Positions 24,294 through 31,621 of a stretch of DNA of 36,088 bases are shown here, one piece after another (position 1 is the stretch's first letter; every line of letters begins with the position of its first letter). The DNA comes from Desulfuromonadaceae bacterium GWC2_58_13. GTDB lineage: Bacteria > Desulfobacterota > Desulfuromonadia > Desulfuromonadales > Trichloromonadaceae. The notes under the pieces were generated by a model. It had not been told where the DNA came from, did no database searches, and worked only from the letters and a program-made list of their open reading frames with translations. The DNA lies in NCBI GenBank assembly GCA_001825565.1, contig MHXM01000159.1, positions 1-36,088 of the forward strand, in the 5' to 3' direction. The translations under genes and the position numbers were made by a program.

Positions 24294-24923
24294 TCAGGAG
24301 GAGTGCCAGCAGCGTCGCGACCGCACCTCGCAGCAGGTCAGCACTCGTCCGAAACCGGCGCCGGTATCGAGGCCGATCCGGTTTTCGGTCAACAAAGGGG
24401 AGGCGAGCGGGGTATGGCCGAAGACGACGGTTTTGCCCCAATCGTAATCCGAATCGAGAAATTCGCTGCGAATCCACAACAGGTCCCCTTCCTGTTGCTG
24501 GGCGAGGGGAAGTCCGGGCCGCAACCCGGCATGGACGAAAATGAAGTCGTCGGTTTCGTGGAACAGTTTCAGCTCTCGAAGGAAATCGAGATGTTCCGGC
24601 GGAATCCGAACCTCGCCCCCTTGCTGGTAACTGTTCAGGGTGGCGGCGCCGCCGTTGAGGAGAAAAGGAAAAGGGTCGGTGCCGTCCAGATATTCGCGGA
24701 ACATCGCCTCGTGGTTGCCCTTGAGAAAGATACTGCGGGGATGCCGTTGGCGAAGATCCAGCAGTTCGTCGATGACGCCCCGGGCGTCGGGGCCGCGGTC
24801 GATATAGTCGCCGAGAAAAATCAATTGATCTTCGGAGTGGGGATGGACTTCGGCCAGCAGTTCGATCAGCCGGCCGCGACAGCCGTGGATGTCCCCTATG
24901 GCCAGCAGACGGCCGGCGGTCAT
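24294..24923 (-). CDS. PPP-type metallophosphatase (serine/threonine or ApaH-like)
   Basis: A 209-residue calcineurin-like phosphatase of the bacterial PPP group. All metal-binding signatures are present: GDIHG near the N-terminus, GDYIDRGPDARGV, GNHE in FLKGNHEAMF, VHAGLRPGLP and FGHTPL. This is the pattern of PrpA/PrpB and ApaH-type enzymes, which dephosphorylate protein Ser/Thr/Tyr or cleave diadenosine tetraphosphate. The short length fits protein phosphatases rather than ApaH (about 280). The start is ATG 24923, overlapping the stop of the upstream unknown gene (ATGA). The large track ORF starting at 25550 is out of frame for that upstream gene and is not used. Physiological substrate is unknown. 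Confidence 0.9.
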   Translation of the reverse strand: MTAGRLLAIGDIHGCRGRLIELLAEVHPHSEDQLIFLGDYIDRGPDARGVIDELLDLRQRHPRSIFLKGNHEAMFREYLDGTDPFPFLLNGGAATLNSYQQGGEVRIPPEHLDFLRELKLFHETDDFIFVHAGLRPGLPLAQQQEGDLLWIRSEFLDSDYDWGKTVVFGHTPLASPLLTENRIGLDTGAGFGRVLTCCEVRSRRCWHSS

Positions 24924-25510
24924 AGCGGTTCCCCTGGCCGGACATTGACCCGCACTACCCGGCAGCAGGCGTTGCGGCCGGCCCGCTCTCGATAGAGCCG
25001 GATCAGAAAACGGATGGTGACGATTTTGTGGATGGCCGCCTGGGTCAGGCGGTAGAACCACTTGCGAACCACGCTGGGGGCGCGGCTGCCGAGCAGTAGC
25101 GGGCAGTAGTCGGACAGGCGCAGGCCGATGCGTACCAGGTCGTCTTTCGGTTCGCAGCTGAAAACCAGCTCCCCTTGCCGGCAGAAGGCCGGCTGAACCA
25201 GCAGTCCGCCGCGGATACGCAGAGAGAGGGCGGTAGCGTCGGCTTCGCCGACATCGAATTGCAAAAGGCTCAGGCGACTGCGCCAGAGGCGAAATTCCAC
25301 CACCTTGCCGAGCTGCACCGGGCTCACCAAGGTCCCGGTAAAACGGCGGATATGTTCCAGATATCGTTGCAGCAGCCGTTCCGGCGTCAGCCCAACGGCC
25401 AGGTGGGCCGGCAGGTCCATCCATTGGATGGAGAAAACCGAGGCGTCCTGTTGCAGAACCTGCTGGCAGGCGATCGCCACGGAAGCGGAGTTGAGTGACG
25501 GGTCGGTCAT
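24920..25510 (-). CDS. conserved-looking protein of unknown function
   Basis: A 196-residue soluble protein that I cannot assign. It begins MTDPSLNSASVAIACQQVLQ at ATG 25510, with AAGGGG upstream; the track start at 25663 runs back into the divergent kinase gene. The sequence alternates short strands and helices: FRLWRSRLSLLQFDV, LSLRIRGGLLVQPAF, GELVFSCEPKDDLVRIGLRLSDYCPLLLG. It ends in a basic, amphipathic C-terminal region (VRKWFYRLTQAAIHKIVTIRFLIRLYRERAG). The pattern of an antiparallel sheet with a long C-terminal helix could suit a START/SRPBCC-like fold, but this is a guess. The 4-nt overlap with the PPP phosphatase argues that the two work together. It is divergent from the histidine kinase gene. 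Confidence 0.65.
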   Translation of the reverse strand: MTDPSLNSASVAIACQQVLQQDASVFSIQWMDLPAHLAVGLTPERLLQRYLEHIRRFTGTLVSPVQLGKVVEFRLWRSRLSLLQFDVGEADATALSLRIRGGLLVQPAFCRQGELVFSCEPKDDLVRIGLRLSDYCPLLLGSRAPSVVRKWFYRLTQAAIHKIVTIRFLIRLYRERAGRNACCRVVRVNVRPGEPL

Positions 25511-25605
25511 GAGGGCCCCTTTCGCGAGTCGAATTGAAAGACCATAACATGTCGGAAGCGGTTTGTCCCGGGAGGGTGCAACCAGCCGCCGGCGAGGTTC
25601 AGAAG

Positions 25606-26883
25606 ATGGATACTTTTCTCTATTCCCATGCGGGCCGATTAACCAAGAGCCTGATCCTGGCATTTCTCATCGCCCTGTTGTGCCTGTTCAGCAAAGGGCC
25701 CGATCTGTTGCAGGATGCTATCCCGTTTGCCTTGCTGGCGGGATATCTCCTGATCACCGACCGGCAGTTCACCATCGAGCAGATTCAATCATCCGGGCTG
25801 ATGCTGGCCCATGTCGGTGTCTATCTGCTGCTATGCACCCTGGTGATATGGGCGACCACCGGGGAAGAAGAGAGCGTTTACTGGATCGTTTATTTTCTGC
25901 CGATCGCGGTGGCGGCTTCCAACCTCAATCTGCGCCTGACTTTGCTGACCTGTGCGGCGGCGGTGTTGCTCTTTTTCAGCCAGATTCCCAGCCAGCTTTT
26001 TCTCGATCCGGAATTGCGTGGCGACGAGTTGCCCGAGTTTCTGGTGTTCGGCGTGACCTTTTTTATTGTCGGTCTGCTGGTGCAGAGTTTTTCGGAAATC
26101 CACCGGCGCCAGTTGCAGTCTCAGAGAGAACTCAACGAGCAGTTGTTAACCAACCAGGCGGCGCTGCAAGAATCCCTGGTCCGGCTCGGGGAGGCCGAAG
26201 AAAACCTGCGGCGCAAGGAGCGGCTGGCTTATCTCGGTGAAATGTCGGCGGGGATCGCCCACGAGATCCGCAATCCGTTGGGGATCATCTCGTCATCGGC
26301 CCAGTTGATCGAAAAAAAACTGGCCGATGCGCCGGCTGGCGTCGCGCCGTTGCTCGACATCATCCTGGAGGAATCGACCCGCATCAACGGCCTGGTGACC
26401 GACTTCCTTTCTTTTGGCCGACCCGGGGAGCCAGTGCTGAGACCTTGTGACCCGCAGGCGCTGCTGCGGCGGGCGGCGGAACACATTGGCGCTCTGGCTC
26501 GGCAACAGGAGATCAGGGTCGAGGTCGAGCCCGCCGCCGTATCGCTGGAGGCTTGGGTCGACGCCGACATGATGCAGCAGGTCCTGCTCAATCTGTTGCT
26601 CAATGCCCTGGAGGCGGGCGAACCGGGTGGGCAAATCCGGTTGCGAGCCTATCGGAAGGAACGCCGGGTCTGTCTTGATGTGGAAGACAATGGCTGCGGT
26701 ATTCCGCCAGATCACCAGAAAAAAATATTCGATCCGTTTTTTACCACCCGCGACAAGGGTACCGGGCTGGGCCTGGCCAACGCTCTCCGGATGGTCGAGG
26801 CCCACGGCGGCGATATCCGGTTGCGCAGCGAACCGGGACAGGGTTCGGTCTTCACCGTCTGCCTGCCGGCGGAGGAATGCTAG
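25606..26883 (+). CDS. six-TM sensor histidine kinase (NtrB/PilS-like)
   Basis: A 425-residue membrane kinase. Residues ~14-160 form about six hydrophobic helices with almost no periplasmic loops, so the signal is probably sensed in the membrane, as in PilS-type kinases; no PAS domain follows. A short coiled coil (RELNEQLLTNQAALQESLVRLGEAEENL) leads to the HisKA box GEMSAGIAHEIRNPLG with His219. The ATPase domain shows the N box (LLNLLLNALEAG), G1 box (VEDNGCGIP), F box (FDPFFTTR) and G2 box (GTGLGLA). I choose ATG 25606 because GAGG lies 8 nt upstream. The TTG at 25534 and ATG at 25549 in the same frame lack ribosome-binding sites. The stop codon TAG directly abuts the ATG of the response regulator, so the two are coupled. 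Confidence 0.92.
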   Translation: MDTFLYSHAGRLTKSLILAFLIALLCLFSKGPDLLQDAIPFALLAGYLLITDRQFTIEQIQSSGLMLAHVGVYLLLCTLVIWATTGEEESVYWIVYFLPIAVAASNLNLRLTLLTCAAAVLLFFSQIPSQLFLDPELRGDELPEFLVFGVTFFIVGLLVQSFSEIHRRQLQSQRELNEQLLTNQAALQESLVRLGEAEENLRRKERLAYLGEMSAGIAHEIRNPLGIISSSAQLIEKKLADAPAGVAPLLDIILEESTRINGLVTDFLSFGRPGEPVLRPCDPQALLRRAAEHIGALARQQEIRVEVEPAAVSLEAWVDADMMQQVLLNLLLNALEAGEPGGQIRLRAYRKERRVCLDVEDNGCGIPPDHQKKIFDPFFTTRDKGTGLGLANALRMVEAHGGDIRLRSEPGQGSVFTVCLPAEEC

Positions 26884-28242
26884 ATGGCGCATATTCTGGT
26901 TGTTGACGACGAAAAAAATTACCGGGTGGTGCTGGCCCAACTGCTCGAAGCGGAAGGACACCGGGTTTCAACCGCCGAAAATCCTTTTGCCGCTCTCGAC
27001 CTGCTGTCTCGCGAAAGCGTGACGCTGATTCTCTCCGATCTGAAAATGCCGCGCATGGACGGGCTGGCTTTTCTGCAGCGGGTGCGGCAGGACATCGGCG
27101 AGATCCCGTTTATTGTGCTGACCGCCTTTGCCACCGTCGAGACGGCGCTTTCGGCGATGAAGGCCGGGGCTTTCGATTACCTGATGAAGCCTTTTAAAAA
27201 CGACGAGATTCTGCTGATCGTCGACAAGGCTCTCGGGTATGCCCGTTTGCAGTCAGAAAATACCGCTTTGCGCCGGCAGCTGCACCAGAGCCAGGACCGT
27301 GCGCTGCTCGGCGAAAGTCCGGCCATGAAAAAACTGCTGGCCGATATCGATCAGGTGGCGCCGGCGCGGGCCTCGGTACTGATTACCGGCGAAAGCGGCA
27401 CCGGCAAGGAACTGGTGGCCCGGACCCTGCACCTGGCCAGTCCCCGCCGGCAAGGACCGATGGTTTCCATCAACTGCGCGACCCTGACCGGAAGTCTGCT
27501 GGAGAGCGAGTTGTTCGGCCATGAACGGGGGGCGTTCACCGGGGCCGTGGAACGCAAGCGCGGGCTGCTTGAGGTAGCCGACGGCGGGACGCTGTTTCTC
27601 GACGAGATCGGCGAATTTCCCCTGGCGCTGCAGCCCAGGTTACTGCGAGTGCTGCAGGAACGGCGGTTCCGCCGGGTTGGCGGGACGGCGGAAATTGAAA
27701 CGGATGTTCGTATCGTCGCCGCCACCAATCGCGATCTTTCGCGGATGATCGCGGAAGGGAGCTTTCGCGAGGATCTTTTCTACCGGCTCAACGTCGTGAC
27801 TCTCGAAACGCCGTCCCTGCGCGAGCGCCCCGAGGACATCCCCTTGCTGGCGCTCAGTTTTTTACAACGATTCAGTCTCGAACTGGGACGACGGGTCTCA
27901 TCCGTGGCCCCGGCGGCGATCAACCTCATGCAGGCCTATTCATGGCCGGGCAACGTCAGAGAATTGCAGAACATTCTGGAGCGGGGCGTGCTGTTCTGCC
28001 AAGGCGATACCCTGCGGCCGGAACACCTTCCCGAGTCGTTTCATCGCCAGGGCCATCCCGCCGTGGTCGCGACCGGCCTCGAAATCGACCGCCCACTGCC
28101 GGAACTGCTCGACCGCATCGAGGCCGACCTGATCCATCGGGCACTGGTTCAGGCTCGCGGGGTGCAGGCTCAGGCCGCCGAAATACTTGGCATCAGTCGA
28201 AGCAATCTGCAATACAAGCTCAAGAAGTACCATCTGGGCTGA
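26884..28242 (+). CDS. NtrC-family sigma-54-dependent response regulator
   Basis: A 452-residue regulator with three domains. The receiver (1-120) has the acidic pair DDEKN, the phospho-acceptor Asp52 in LILSDLKMPRMDG, Thr in VLTAFA and Lys in YLMKPF. The AAA+ sigma-54 activation domain (~143-370) has Walker A GESGTGKE at 169-176, the sigma-54-contacting loop GAFTGA at 216-221, Walker B GTLFLDEIGE and an R-finger region. A Fis-type HTH at the C-terminus (AAEILGISRSNLQYKLKKY) binds DNA. It should be phosphorylated by the kinase encoded just upstream and remodel sigma-54 RNA polymerase. A candidate promoter and paired dyads lie directly downstream of this gene, which gives a likely local target. 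It starts immediately after the kinase stop; GGAGG is within the end of the kinase gene. Confidence 0.96.
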   Translation: MAHILVVDDEKNYRVVLAQLLEAEGHRVSTAENPFAALDLLSRESVTLILSDLKMPRMDGLAFLQRVRQDIGEIPFIVLTAFATVETALSAMKAGAFDYLMKPFKNDEILLIVDKALGYARLQSENTALRRQLHQSQDRALLGESPAMKKLLADIDQVAPARASVLITGESGTGKELVARTLHLASPRRQGPMVSINCATLTGSLLESELFGHERGAFTGAVERKRGLLEVADGGTLFLDEIGEFPLALQPRLLRVLQERRFRRVGGTAEIETDVRIVAATNRDLSRMIAEGSFREDLFYRLNVVTLETPSLRERPEDIPLLALSFLQRFSLELGRRVSSVAPAAINLMQAYSWPGNVRELQNILERGVLFCQGDTLRPEHLPESFHRQGHPAVVATGLEIDRPLPELLDRIEADLIHRALVQARGVQAQAAEILGISRSNLQYKLKKYHLG

Positions 28243-28258
28243 AATTATTAAGTCGGGC

Positions 28259-28321
28259 GTACAAATTTTGGGCACCTTTTCTTCTTTCTCAGCCACCAGG
28301 TACAAGAATTTGTACGTGCCC
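28259..28321 (+). promoter_or_regulatory. candidate enhancer (UAS) dyads for the sigma-54 regulator
   Basis: GTACAAATTTTGGGCAC (28259-28275) and GTACAAGAATTTGTAC (28300-28315), followed by GTGCCC, share the half-site GTACAA and are inverted relative to each other (GTACAAATT/AATTTGTAC, GGGCAC/GTGCCC). Their centres lie about 40 bp apart, close to four helical turns, and about 90 and 130 bp upstream of the predicted sigma-54 start. That is where NtrC-type activators usually bind. As RNA the same bases could form a hairpin. Confidence 0.55.
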
Positions 28322-28369
28322 GCCGTTTCCTTGGGTGCGATTGCATCTGAAAACAGTCACTTGTGTTTC

Positions 28370-28385
28370 TGGCAAGGTCGTTGCA
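28370..28385 (+). promoter_or_regulatory. sigma-54 (-24/-12) promoter
   Basis: TGGCAAGGTCGTTGCA matches the RpoN consensus TGGCAC-N5-TTGCW. The invariant GG (28371-28372) and GC (28383-28384) are separated by exactly 10 bp. Transcription would begin near 28396. It lies about 130 bp after the stop codon of a sigma-54 activator gene, which strengthens the call. Confidence 0.7.
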
Positions 28386-28395
28386 AGAAATAGTA

Positions 28396-28465
28396 AGCCG
28401 TAAGAGCCGACAACGCTCTCACATTTGCCTCTGGGGCCTTTTCCGTTAAAGGCCCCAATTTTTTT
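28396..28465 (+). ncRNA. candidate sigma-54-driven small RNA (~70 nt)
   Basis: Between the predicted sigma-54 start point and the intrinsic terminator lies a 70-nt segment with no ribosome-binding site or open frame. It has a small 5' hairpin (AGAGC/GCTCT, 28403-28407 with 28415-28419), a single-stranded linker (CACATTTGCCTCT), then the terminator stem and seven Ts, the usual layout of an Hfq-type sRNA. The arrangement 'kinase, sigma-54 activator, sigma-54-driven sRNA' is known for CbrAB-CrcZ and similar to GlrR-GlmY. The alternative is that this is the leader and attenuator for the downstream envelope genes. No homologue is recognised. Confidence 0.5.
28433..28465 (+). terminator. strong intrinsic terminator
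   Basis: GGGGCCTTT and AAAGGCCCC form a perfect 9-bp stem around TCCGTT and are followed by AATTTTTTT. It is one of the strongest terminators in the window and lies 94 nt before the start of the phosphoglycerol transferase gene. Confidence 0.88.
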
Positions 28466-28558
28466 GCCGGGCAATCCGGGGGGATTAACGCCCTTTATTA
28501 AAAATGTGGATCCGTCTTGACTTGGCGGCGGATTTTTGAACTCTGGAAAGGTGCGTGG

Positions 28559-30649
28559 ATGAAAATCATGTTGCATGGAATCCGCCAGTTTTTTCCGCCC
28601 GAAGCCCGTTTTGTGGCCGGCGTCTATGTTTTGCTGCTGGGAGTTTTTTCGGCCCTGCGACTGCTGCTGTTGGTCCGCAACGTCAATTTCGCCCACCAGG
28701 TGGATACCGGGGTCCTGCTGCGGAGTTTTCTGGTCGGTCTGCGTTTTGACCTGGCGGTCAGCTCGTATCTGCTGATTCCTTTGTTGCTGTTGCTGTTGCT
28801 GCCGCCGCGTTTCCGTTCCGCCGTGCTCGGCGGATTCGTCCTGCTGGCCGGCGGCCTGTTTTTTCTCGGGGTGGCCGAAGCCGAGTTTTATGGCGAGTTT
28901 GAGAGCCGGTTCAATTCCCTTGTCTACGAATACGTGGGGCACCCGAAAATCGTGGCCGGAATGATCTGGGACGGATATCCCGTGGTCCGCTACGCCCTGA
29001 TCTGGTTGGTGCTGGCCCTGGTGTTTCTGGCCGGGTTGCGCTGGTTGTACCGGCGCTGCCTTGCCGACGTTCAGGTTGTCACGACCACCCGGGGATCGCT
29101 GCTCAGGGTAATGGGGACGACCGTCGCCCTGGCCCTGATGATATTCGCTTCCCGCGGCGGAGTCGGGCATGAACCGCTACGCTGGGGGGACGCCTTTTTT
29201 TCCGAGTCGACCTTTGCCAACCACCTGGCGCTGAACGGCCTCTACACCCTCGGCCGCAGCGGTTGGGACAAAATCTACAGCAAGCAGGACTTCTGGACCA
29301 AATCGATGACGCCCGAGGCGGCCCTGGCCGCCAGTCGCGACATGTTGACACTGGTCGGTGAAACCGCTCAGGATGATCCCCGATATCCGCTCCTGCGCAG
29401 GGAAAGTTCGATGTCGCCGCTGCTTAAGCGGCAACCCGACCGACCGGCGAACGTGGTGGTTATCCTCATGGAGAGCTTTTCCGCCCGTTTTGTCGGCGCC
29501 CTTGGCGCTCCTGCGGAGCTGACTCCCGAGTTCGACCGACTGGCGGAGCGGGGAATCCTGTTCGAACGGGCCTTTTCCAACGGGACTCACACCCATCAGG
29601 GGGTGTACGCGACCCTGACGTCCTTTCCCAATTTGCCCGGTTACGAATACCTGATGAAGATGATGGAGGCCAACCAGGAATTTTCCGGGTTGCCGACCCT
29701 GCTGCGCCGGCATGATTACCAGTCGCTGTTTTTGTACAACGGATTGTTTTCCTGGGACAATAAGGAAGGATTTTTCCGCCGGCACGGCATGGACCGCTTT
29801 ATCGGCACCAACGATTATGTCGATCCCACTTTTGTCGACCCGGTTTGGGGGGTCTCCGACGTCGATGTTTTCTCCCGGGCCAACCAGGAATTTCGCGAGA
29901 TGGCCAAGAGCGGTCCGTTTTTCTCCAGTATTCTAACCCTCTCCAATCATGCTCCGTTCAACCTTCCCGAACCGCTGCCCTTCGAGCGGATTCGCACCGG
30001 CGATGTCTCCGAGGGCCGCTTTAACGGCATTCGCTACGCCGACTGGGCGTTGGGAGAATTCTTCCGTCTGGCACGGCAGGAAGACTATTTCAGAAACACC
30101 CTGTTCGTTATTACCGGCGATCATGGTTTCGGCACGCCGCCGATGATTACTCCGATGATGCTCTCCCGTTTTCATGTGCCGCTGCTCTTTTACGCGCCGG
30201 GTCTGCTGGGCGACCACGCCGAGCGGCGGCGGACGGTGGCCAGCCAGGTCGATATCGGGCCGAGCGTTCTCGGCCTGCTCGGCATGGACGACCCCCACCA
30301 GGGATGGGGGCGCAACCTCTTTTCGGCAACCTTGAAGGATGAAGGTTTTGCCGTGATCAAGCCATCCGGCGGCGAGGAACAGGTGGCCCTGATCGAGGGG
30401 GATCGGTTGCTGATGATCGCGCCCAAGGAAAAGCCCCAATTGTACCGCTACGATCTGGGGTTTCCCCCGGCCTGTTCCGAAAATCTTGCCCGAAAAGAAA
30501 AAGAGCTTGTCGGGCAGATGGAAAATCGTTTGCTGGCCTACGTCGAGACGGGTATCCTTGCTCTGCGGGGCCGTCGTCTTGGAATCCCCGAAGCCGATGC
30601 GGCGCAGGTCGGGCAGCCGGGCGGCAATGCCCTGGTTGATAATCAATAA
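28559..30649 (+). CDS. LtaS/OpgB-like sulfatase-domain phosphoglycerol transferase
   Basis: A 696-residue inner-membrane protein. Five or so transmembrane helices occupy about residues 15-235. A periplasmic sulfatase/alkaline-phosphatase-fold domain follows (about 300-610). It begins PANVVVILMESFSARFVGAL, where Glu is the metal ligand, and contains SNGTHTHQGVYATLTSFPN, carrying the candidate threonine nucleophile. Later come LSNHAPF, YADWALGEFF and FVITGDHGFG with Asp-His metal ligands. Family members move sn-1-phosphoglycerol from phosphatidylglycerol to glycans or teichoic acid, or phosphoethanolamine in related branches, releasing diacylglycerol. In a Gram-negative cell the acceptor is probably a periplasmic glucan or LPS sugar. 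ATG 28559 has GGAAAGG 8 nt upstream and is preferred to TTG 28517. The lipid kinase follows after 12 nt. Confidence 0.87.
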   Translation: MKIMLHGIRQFFPPEARFVAGVYVLLLGVFSALRLLLLVRNVNFAHQVDTGVLLRSFLVGLRFDLAVSSYLLIPLLLLLLLPPRFRSAVLGGFVLLAGGLFFLGVAEAEFYGEFESRFNSLVYEYVGHPKIVAGMIWDGYPVVRYALIWLVLALVFLAGLRWLYRRCLADVQVVTTTRGSLLRVMGTTVALALMIFASRGGVGHEPLRWGDAFFSESTFANHLALNGLYTLGRSGWDKIYSKQDFWTKSMTPEAALAASRDMLTLVGETAQDDPRYPLLRRESSMSPLLKRQPDRPANVVVILMESFSARFVGALGAPAELTPEFDRLAERGILFERAFSNGTHTHQGVYATLTSFPNLPGYEYLMKMMEANQEFSGLPTLLRRHDYQSLFLYNGLFSWDNKEGFFRRHGMDRFIGTNDYVDPTFVDPVWGVSDVDVFSRANQEFREMAKSGPFFSSILTLSNHAPFNLPEPLPFERIRTGDVSEGRFNGIRYADWALGEFFRLARQEDYFRNTLFVITGDHGFGTPPMITPMMLSRFHVPLLFYAPGLLGDHAERRRTVASQVDIGPSVLGLLGMDDPHQGWGRNLFSATLKDEGFAVIKPSGGEEQVALIEGDRLLMIAPKEKPQLYRYDLGFPPACSENLARKEKELVGQMENRLLAYVETGILALRGRRLGIPEADAAQVGQPGGNALVDNQ

Positions 30650-30661
30650 AAAGGGTACGCC

Positions 30662-31552
30662 ATGGAAGCGGAATACCGTCCTCGTCATATCAAGCTGATT
30701 GCCAACCCGGTTGCCGGCGGCGATGCCACCGCAAAAATTCGCCAGGCCGAATTCTGCCTGGCGAAGCAGGGAGCCCGGGTCGAACTCTTTCTGACCGCCG
30801 CCCGTGGCGATGCCGCCCGGGCGGCGGCTGAAGCGAAATCCGCGGGGTTCGACCTGATCGTCGCCGCCGGTGGCGACGGCACCCTCAACGAGGTCATCAA
30901 CGGACTGGCGCCGTCATCCATTCCCCTGGCCTTTGTCCCCCTGGGGACGACCAACGTTTTTGCCCTTGAGGCGGGCATCCCCTTCGACATCGCCGGGGCC
31001 TGCCGGATTGCCCTGGGCGGCGTGCCGACCCCGATCTGTCTTGGGGCGGCCGGCGATACCCGGTTTCTGCTCATGGCCGGCGCCGGATTCGATGCCGAGG
31101 TGGTGTTCCGGGTCGATCTGCGGCTCAAGCGGCGTCTCGGCAAGCTGGCCTACCTGGTCAGCGCCGTAAAGGTTTTTTTCGAACATTCTCCACGTCCCCT
31201 TGAAGTTCTTCTCGAAGACGGTTCCCGGCGTTCTGGCTACGGTCTGATCGTCGGCAATGGACGGCTTTACGGCGGGCGCTTTTCCCTCACCCCCGGAGCC
31301 GCGCTGCCCGAGGACCAGTTCGAGGTCTGCCTGTTGCAGCGACCCGGGCGTCTGGAACTGCTTCACTGTCTGCTGCGCATGCTGCTGAAACGGCCGCTGA
31401 TTCCGGCCGGGGCGTTGTTGTTCAAGGCCCGGGAGCTGACGGTGCAAGGTGACGGAGTGCCGGTGCAGATCGATGGCGACCCTCACGGCCAGCTGCCGAT
31501 GCGTTTTCGGGCAATGCCCGGCGAGTTGGTGATGGTCATGCCCGCCGCCTGA
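30662..31552 (+). CDS. diacylglycerol-kinase-like lipid kinase (YegS/DagK family)
   Basis: A 296-residue kinase of the DAGK catalytic family. The N-terminal IKLIANPVAGG strand-loop, nucleotide-binding VAAGGDGTLNEVINGL (GGDGT at residues 70-74) and PLGTTNVFALE (usually PLGTGNDFA) are in the expected order. A C-terminal beta-sandwich domain includes MAGAGFDAEV, YGLIVGNGRLYGG and QIDGDPHG. Such enzymes phosphorylate diacylglycerol or related lipids with ATP at the cytoplasmic face. It lies 12 nt downstream of a phosphoglycerol transferase that should release diacylglycerol, so a recycling role is a reasonable inference. The Thr-for-Gly change in PLGTTN is noteworthy but also occurs in homologues. 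Start ATG 30662 has AAGGG 8 nt upstream. Confidence 0.9.
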   Translation: MEAEYRPRHIKLIANPVAGGDATAKIRQAEFCLAKQGARVELFLTAARGDAARAAAEAKSAGFDLIVAAGGDGTLNEVINGLAPSSIPLAFVPLGTTNVFALEAGIPFDIAGACRIALGGVPTPICLGAAGDTRFLLMAGAGFDAEVVFRVDLRLKRRLGKLAYLVSAVKVFFEHSPRPLEVLLEDGSRRSGYGLIVGNGRLYGGRFSLTPGAALPEDQFEVCLLQRPGRLELLHCLLRMLLKRPLIPAGALLFKARELTVQGDGVPVQIDGDPHGQLPMRFRAMPGELVMVMPAA

Positions 31553-31621
31553 TTGCCAAAGCGGGCGTGAACGGTGGCACTCGTTTTTACAGGATTTTAG
31601 CATTCGGCTCATTTTCCTTGA

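Noticed and set aside
24294-25550. 418-aa minus-strand ORF starting at 25550
   Set aside because: Only the part from ATG 24923 codes for the phosphatase; the upstream part is another frame of the unknown gene.
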